Positions 58,022 through 64,000 of a DNA stretch of 64,000 bases are shown here, in pieces; the stretch's first letter is position 1; every line of letters starts with the position of its first letter. This stretch comes from Apium graveolens (Eukaryota; Streptophyta; Magnoliopsida; Apiales; Apiaceae): positions 120,301,797 through 120,365,796 of the forward strand of contig NC_133652.1 of assembly GCF_009905375.1 (NCBI RefSeq), read 5' to 3'. A program made the position numbers and the translations under genes. The notes beneath the pieces were generated by a model. It was not told the DNA's origin, searched no databases, and saw only the letters and a list, made by a program, of their open reading frames with translations.

Positions 58022-58525
58022 GAGGTACCCTCTCCCATTCTTCTTGCGGTGGTGGGGGTACAACAATGATAGTCGAATATGTGCTTCCAAACTTGTTTAA
58101 CAACCCACTCTATTAACTTCCCCTGGAAGATCAGTGTCTCAATCTCGACCTTCAGCTGTCGATAGTCAGCTATATCATGCTCCGTGGCCTCATGATATGC
58201 ACAATATTTCAAAGTGTCCCTTTTATTTTAGTCTGTAAGGGGGGATGCCTTTCTGAATACCCTATTTTTCCTGTATATGTAGCATATATGTGGTCAATGG
58301 AGGCCAAGAGGGGTGTGTGGGTCTGCTATTTACTTGTATAGGGTCTCCCTGCCTTTTCATCCGTCTCCTTTCCCCAAACAGCTTTCTTTGAGCTCGAGCT
58401 ACGCTGATATGTCTTCCTCCTTTCCACAGGGCTCGAGGATCGGTCTCTCCAATCTGAAGAATTTTCATTGATCTTTAATTCCCCCGTTGATTTCTCTACC
58501 CTCTTAATGGGCTCGTCCTACTCAT
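58022..58525 (-). pseudogene. Element H gag C-terminal part
   Basis: Minus strand: DRSSSPVERRKTYQRSSSSK, KYCAYHEATEHDIADYRQLK (a Tat-type Cys/His motif with the last Cys now Tyr) and EIETLIFQGKLIEWVVK. The phase changes near 58250. Confidence 0.75.
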
Positions 58526-58790
58526 AAATAGTGGAAGATATATATTATGTATATATATATATGAATAATTACTTGAACATAATTTAATGATCGTCTATAG
58601 ACTAAGTCATTTTATGCACTTTAATATTGTAGATATCAAATGATAAATAACACAAATAACTTCTCTATGTAATAATCCTTGAGAAGGACAAGCTGACATG
58701 AATTAATTTCTTCGATTGACATGGGAACTTGAGGATTGTCCTCGGGTTCAAGGATGTCACTCAAACCCCTCCCTTATTTCTTCTAGCTGA
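58526..58790 (+). repeat. F-type copia block inside H gag
   Basis: 265 bp matching 51942-52210 of element F at about 95% by eye: a piece of leader plus the first ~50 codons of gag, without LTR. It breaks H gag between FWKSL and the downstream linker. No target-site duplication was seen. Confidence 0.88.
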
Positions 58791-59379
58791 AGGCTCTTCC
58801 AGAATTTTGATCCTACTTTCAGCTCAGGAATCATAAAATTGTTAATGGTTTCCTCACTAGCATCCCTATGTTTGGGAACCTCGATATTAAACCGCCGAAA
58901 ATACTTCGCAATGGGTTTTTCCTCCCTTGGCTTGATGTTGGAAAGGATGGCCACTAGTGGCGAGTAATGGAAGGTAGACTAAAATTTTCTAATGAATAAA
59001 TCCTCCAATTGTTGTCACGACCTTACGCTAGCTGGCCTCAACTTAGAAAACCATTGTTGGGCACTCCACCGGAGTGACTCCGCAAAAAGTCTGCAACGGG
59101 TTGGCTCTTCCACCTGATAGACTTCCATCTTGGTGTTAAACTAAATGAGATATTGAGCCTGGTCCGCCTCTCCATTGAACAAGAGGTCGGGGTTGTGCCT
59201 GAACATCCGAGGCAGGGGAGAGGCCCAAATAGTAGCTATAAACGGAGACGGGGCCGCTGAGGCTGAGGGCCCTCTCTTCTCCTGCTCCATCTGACCTAAT
59301 ATTCTCCTCAAATCTCCAACCCTGACAATCTATCTCTCCACTTCATTATCGGCATTACTTGAGTGATGGAAGGCCTGTG
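58791..59379 (-). pseudogene. gag: Element H gag core
   Basis: Minus strand: GEADQAQYLI, MEVYQVEEPTRCRLFAESLR, WSAQQWFSKLRPASV, then HYSPLVAILSNIKPREEKPI, KYFRRFNIEVPKHRDASEE and NNFMIPELKVGSKFWKSL. This is the retrotransposon gag capsid domain with three stops (e.g. after YLI and VRS). Confidence 0.8.
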
Positions 59380-61051
59380 TGTTGGATTTTTAACGTAGCG
59401 GGGTCATGGAAAAACACTTTTACACATACAAAATCCAAATAAAAGCATATAAATCGTGAATAAAAATTCGAGGGATCGAATCTAACCTTTAAAAATAATT
59501 CAGAGACAACGATCAGAGATCCTTAGCAGTTGCTCCTCAAGTGTGAAGCACTCCACCGGTATCCACCAAGAAAACGATGTTAAGGAGGAGGAAGGAGGTG
59601 GAGAGAATTGGATTTTCCAAACTTTTTAGGTTTTCGGGTTCGATGTGGGTTAGAATAAAATAGGGTCTATAATAGTGTATTTATAGGCAAAATTTTCAGC
59701 TAAAATTTTCCCATAAATAATATTATTATTATCCCATTTATTATTCTCATTAATAATTAAAACACCTTTTAATTATTAATCCTTTTTCTAAACACTTTAG
59801 AAATAATTCTCTCTCTTGATTTAATTTCCAAAAATTAAATCATTAATTAATAATATTAAGAACTTTTCTTAATTAATTTATAATCAATTAAATCTCATTT
59901 AATCAATTATTAAATTTGCCAATTAATTATTTATTTCATAAATAAATAATTATTAACCATTAGTAATTAATTCCTCCACCATTAAATCATTCTCTTTTTA
60001 TGGTGTGACCCTGTAGGTTCAATATTAAGCCGGTAGTAGAAATAAATAATAATAAAACTATTTTACCATTATTTATATAAATTCTCTAATTTATTAAATA
60101 TGATTAATTAATTAATCACATTTATTCTACATCGTGAGGGATACTTCTCAGTATATCGCGACTATCCGGATAATATGAATTCACTTCTTAGAATACCAAG
60201 AACCTATTCAGTGAATAGTTACCGTACAATAAACTCCTTCTACCCTACAATGTCCCGATTAAATAAAAGGCATGGATCTCGTGTCAAGCCTATCTAATTC
60301 AATCACTTGCTTACCATTTATTATGCGTAGTTCTATGCAAATTAGAAACTCCTTTCTAATTTTATTCACTCTGGCCAGAGATTTCTGAACTAGCATAAGT
60401 GGATCAGCCTTGAACATTCGCTTCCTTCACTGGAAGGGGTAGATCCTTTATTGATCATACACTATCTTCGTGTACAAATTCCTATACCCAGAAGAGCCCT
60501 AATAATTGTCCCTGGAGACTAAGAACTAAACCAAAGCATAGTTCAGTGTACACAAGATGACTATGATGACCTCAAGTCTAAGGATACTTGTACAACTATC
60601 ACTATGTGAACAACTGCTGACACGTGAGTGAACTCTATCAGTTGTCCAGCTGTGCGAGTCATGTTCAGTGAACTTATTCTATAATAAGCACCTACATACT
60701 AGCTATAGTGTCACCACACAAATGTCTATGAGAACAGACATCCTTCATAATGAAGCAAGCATAGTATGTACCGATCTTTACGGATTATTAATTACCAGTT
60801 AGTAATCCTATGACCAGGAACTATTTAAGTTTAGAGTTATCATCTTTTTAGGTCTCACTATTATGATCTCATCATAATACACAAAAAGCTTTACTCTAAA
60901 CTATGGTATATCTAATTTAAACACTTAAATAGATAAAGCCCGTAATAAAAACAAAACAAGTCTTTATTAGTATCAATGAAATCAAAACAGATTACATAAA
61001 AGTTATTCCTAAATCCTAATACATGATTGGACTTAGGACATATTCCTTTCA
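59380..61051 (-). mobile_element. Solo copia LTR B3 (1672 bp), TSD CTGTG
   Basis: Full-length match to the element B LTRs (TGTTGGATTTTT...CCTTTCA). Exact duplication CTGTG at 59375-59379 and 61052-61056. Inserted in H gag. Strand follows element B. Confidence 0.95.
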
Positions 61052-61726
61052 CTGTGGCCGGTCACGATTCCCCCTTCTTCAGGTCACGCCCTAGACTCTC
61101 TTTCCTGGTCAGCTCTACGGCTTCGTTGTTTAGTCTTTCTGGGAGGGGTGTCCCATCGGCGTTTGCATGGAGGAGTCACCATGCGTTTCTTTCGTTGGGT
61201 TTTTCAATTCTCGGACCCTTTCTCCTCCCTTTTTTCTCTAAGATTGTTCAATTTGAGCCTAAGATCGTGATCACTCAAATTTTTGCCCTCGCGGTCAAGC
61301 ACACTAGTTGACCTTATGTCGGACGAAGCTAGTTTTTGCCTCGATCCTCAGAGATCTAGCTGCCTCACTTGACCTGGCTCGGAGGTATCTCATCCCACTC
61401 CAACGATGCTTCCTTCGTTCGTTCGATTCGCCTGCCACATCATTGAATTCGTGAATCAGCCATTTGTTAGGGCCACTTCCCTTCCAGTTGCACTGAGAGA
61501 GCTTGAGGCAGTGTTTATTATGCTTAGCATTCTCGGTATAGTATTTCTCTACCCTGGACATCCTAGTGTTGATTTCATTCATCTGGTTGTCGAGCCCCTC
61601 GAGATAGGCTAGGATTGCCTGGCCATCAATGGGCACGGGCGGTGGTGGTGGTGCCTGATTCTCCGGGGGCGTGTGCTCGGTCCCGTTTGAGGTCTTCTTC
61701 TTATTGCAGCTTCCTGGTTTAACCAC
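61052..61726 (-). pseudogene. gag: Element H gag N-terminal part
   Basis: Minus strand from about 61726: MVKPGSCNKKKTSNGTEHTP, a proline run, AYLEGLDNQMNEINTRMSRV (coiled coil), then frame changes and ELTRKESLGRD before the solo LTR. Confidence 0.7.
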
Positions 61727-61769
61727 CGACTTGCCTTCTTTAATAATCTGTTCTCCCTCAGATGAATCT

Positions 61770-61786
61770 CCCTCCTTCTAGCGCCA
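61770..61786 (-). other. Primer binding site, element H
   Basis: Minus-strand TGGCGCTAGAAGGAGGG a few bases after the LTR; TGGCGC-type primer sites are usual in Tat/Athila elements. Confidence 0.7.
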
Positions 61787-61792
61787 AATTAT

Positions 61793-62717
61793 TGAAGGGA
61801 GAATTTTGTACAATAGTGTTTTGGAAGTTTGTGGCTGGAAAAAAGATATGGGGTGGTGTTTAGTGGCGGAGGAAGGTTGTTTGTGGTGGTGGCTGAGCTT
61901 GTACGATGACTCCTTAAGAAAGAATAGAATTGTATTTACTTTTTGTCAAGGATCGACTCATCTCTCATACAAGTGCCTACGTACCCTATTTATAGGGATC
62001 AAGCCTCACATAGTTCATGGGAAACAAGTTACTAGGTTAGGGTGAGGGTTTTTCCGCCCATGCAGCCCAAGCTCATATCTTAGTCAGACCTTTAGCCAAT
62101 TTGTCACGTAAATCTTGACCGGCCCCACACGTTTTCTACAATCGCGCGGCATCTCCGCATTTCTTTCCGTGATTTTAGGAATGTCCTGTATCGGACCTAA
62201 AATTTACGAATAACCTAGTCACCTATGACTCATTTTCCATATTTCACATAAATCCACCTAATGCGAGCTGGCCTAGTCACCTCAGCTTGTACTAGCTCTT
62301 ATCTTATCAATAAGTGAGCTCTCTCTTTCATTATCCTAGTTGATGCGAGCTCACGAGCCCAACTTGCATGGGGATGGGTTTCTTTTTGTAACTCAATTCA
62401 TATGTTATCCGAGGAGGATGTTATATGATTGGCTTAAAGCCCAATAATCTAAGAATGAAGCGATGTGAGACCGTCGGCCCAGCACGCACTTTATAATCAG
62501 TCTTCTTTACTTTAACCATGGGCCACATTGATGAGCAGCGAGCACATGAGCCCAGCCCTTTGGGACTTTTTCTCACTTAAAAGGCCACCTTTTTAACAGA
62601 TGAACTTAAGTACAAGCCCACCGGCCCAACTTGCACTTTCCCTAAATTTAAGCCTAACTCCTCCTTTTACACACATTGGGACCTGTTTAGGACCCATACC
62701 CAAAAACGGGTATAACA
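61793..62717 (-). repeat. Element H 5' LTR (925 bp)
   Basis: + strand TGAAGGGAG...GGGTATAACA; element sense TGTTATACCC...CTTCA. Its right two-thirds match 53572-54239, at clearly lower identity than the element B LTR pair, so H is old. Confidence 0.85.
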
Positions 62718-62938
62718 ATACACATTCAAATTCAAATTCTAACAATAAGGTTAGTATATTTATAGTTATACAAATTTTATTAAAATTTATTAAGATTATT
62801 AATAATATAAATAAAAAATATGAGTATTTATGAAGACTCGTGCTATAATAACTGAAATGGGATATAATCTCGTGTTAATTTTGGTTTGTTTGGTTATGCA
62901 TTCAGTCAAAACTGTTATATCTTCTTAATCAAATGATC
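62718..62938. other. AT-rich flank of element H
   Basis: About 220 bp between the H LTR and the next gag. Very A/T-rich with short AAATTC-type repeats. No primer site or LTR end is recognisable before the gag that follows. Confidence 0.4.
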
Positions 62939-64000
62939 ATGGCCGTTAAGTCCAAAGAATTTTACTCTCACTGGAAAGTGAAGATGATGCTTCACTTGAT
63001 GTCTTAGGATGAGGGTTTTATCAACTGCATTAACACTGGTCCTCATATTTCTATGGAGACAATCACAAGACTTGTAGCAGCTGATGGAACCATTGGTGCT
63101 GACATAATAGTGGGGAAGAATCCAGATGATTACTCACCATAATAGTAGGATGACATGTTTGAGTCTGTCATGGACTATTCTACAGCCAAGGATGTATGAG
63201 ACACCATTCAAACTCTTTGTGAAGAATCTGAAAAAGTTATAGAAAATAAGATGTAACTCCTCATACAAAAGTATGAGTATTTTCACTCTATTCCTGGTGA
63301 AGGTTTGAGTGAAACATTCAATAGATTCTAGAGATTGTTGAATGGCCTAAAGTTGCATGGAATGGTTTATCTAGTGAAAAATTCTAATCTGAAGTTCTTG
63401 AGATCTCTTCCAAAGGAATGGTATTTAATTACTGTCTCAGTCGGAAACTCGTATGATTATAAGGAATGCACTCTTGATAGAGTGTATGGAGTCTTAAAAA
63501 CTTATGAGCTAGAAATATATCAAGATGAAGAAATTGAAAATGGTCAAAGGAAAGACAGATCTATAGCCTTTGTTGCATCAAATCACTGTGAGAAGCAAGT
63601 GGAAGCCAAGGTGGAATCTGCCATAAATGATGTTGAGGAATCAAAACAAAAATTATTAAAAGGAAAAGCCAAAGTTATTGAGACTGAGTGACTCATCCTC
63701 AATTGATGAGCTTGAAGAGCTAGATAAACATATGGCTTTTCTGTCAAAAAGATTTTGTAACTTGTAATTCAAAAGAAAATCTTTCTCCAAACTATTCAAT
63801 AAGGAGTTCAGCACTAACATAAATTTGATTGAGAAATCTAAATTCAAATGATATAATTGTGGAATAGGTGGACACTTTGTAAATGAGTGCAGAAAGCCAA
63901 AGAATCCCAGAAATAATAAGGTTGTTGATTACAAGAAGAAATATTTTGATCTATTAACACAAAAAGAGAAAGTCTTCATTACCAAGGAAAAGGACTGGGC
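62939..64000 (+). pseudogene. gag: Sirevirus-type gag, decayed, runs off window
   Basis: ATG 62939 gives MAVKSKEFYSHWKVKMMLHL, close to element E gag. Then INCINTGPHISMET, YSTAKDV, EKVIENKM, LKFLRSLPKEWYLITVSVGN and LDRVYGVLKTYELEIYQDE. The longest open part is 63335-63688. Stops (e.g. at 63005, 63140, 63197) and a frameshift after 63690 disable it. The zinc knuckle YNCGIGGHFVNEC has its first Cys replaced by TGA near 63850. It continues past 64000. Confidence 0.82.

Larger units (their letters stand above)
53572..62717 (-). mobile_element. Element H: Ty3/gypsy, Tat-type, RNase H/integrase deleted
   Basis: Minus-strand order: 5' LTR (62717-61793), TGGCGC primer site, gag, protease, RT, then directly the 3' LTR. 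RT reads DVFAWSYSDM, RTCVDFTSLNKGC and MDAYSGYNQI, typical of the non-chromovirus Tat lineage. RNase H and integrase are absent. Interrupted by solo LTRs G and B3 and by an F-type gag block. Confidence 0.85.

Noticed and set aside
61027..61311. 94-codon plus-strand frame next to solo LTR B3
   Set aside because: It is antisense to H gag and begins in the LTR; serine/phenylalanine-rich chance frame.

Overview
The window looks like repeat-dense, probably heterochromatic nuclear DNA of a large-genome flowering plant, most likely a eudicot. About 95% of it is LTR retrotransposon sequence. The only host-gene-like material is a broken NRT1/PTR (NPF) transporter fragment and one exon-like scrap in the first 0.5 kb. 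Gag and pol types and tRNA-iMet primer sites (TGGTATCAGAGC) are plant-type. An asterid such as Apiaceae is a guess only. I saw no rRNA, tRNA, CRISPR array or bacterial gene organisation.

Layout, left to right. (1) 1-1215: NPF fragment, exon-like scrap and a cluster of ACTGATGT repeats resembling subterminal repeats of a CACTA transposon. (2) 1216-20534: element A, a Ty3/gypsy chromovirus of Tekay/Del type (5' LTR truncated, 3' LTR 3.8 kb), with an acidic leader ORF before gag. Its pol is split by element B (7242-15242, minus strand), a complete-ended Ty1/copia element with a CTTGA target-site duplication (TSD). (3) 20535-24872: element A2, an older relative of A, of which the integrase end and 3' LTR remain. 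(4) 24873-28043: a Sirevirus-like gag scrap, then leader and partial LTR of a B relative (B2). (5) 28044-41799: element C, a Sirevirus-type copia with 5' LTR, gag, pol and an intact 626-codon ORF after pol. It is interrupted in integrase by a 4.1 kb solo gypsy LTR (32086-36163, TSD ATTCA). (6) 41800-49784: element E, a second Sirevirus-type copia on the minus strand, joined tail-to-tail to C with both 3' ends missing. (7) 49785-53571: element F, a decayed copia. (8) 53572-62717: element H, a minus-strand Ty3/gypsy of Tat type lacking RNase H and integrase. It is interrupted by two solo copia LTRs (G, TSD GAGGT; B3, TSD CTGTG) and a 265-bp piece of F-type gag. (9) 62939-64000: a decayed copia gag running off the window.

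The insertions give a relative order: H before F, G and B3; F before E; A2 before A before B; B2 before C before the solo gypsy LTR. Nearly all coding regions carry stops and frameshifts. The exceptions are the RT/RNase H half of C pol and the ORF downstream of it.

The most unusual signals are non-coding or small. A short ORF in the gypsy LTR begins with residues resembling the histone H3 tail. Each of three copia families carries its own array of short hairpin-forming repeats: B in the leader, C and E in the LTR and in the spacer after pol. A second leader repeat in B keeps its core while its flanking complementary arms change. A GC-rich acidic, coiled-coil ORF lies upstream of gag in element A. 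All functional readings of these are inference.
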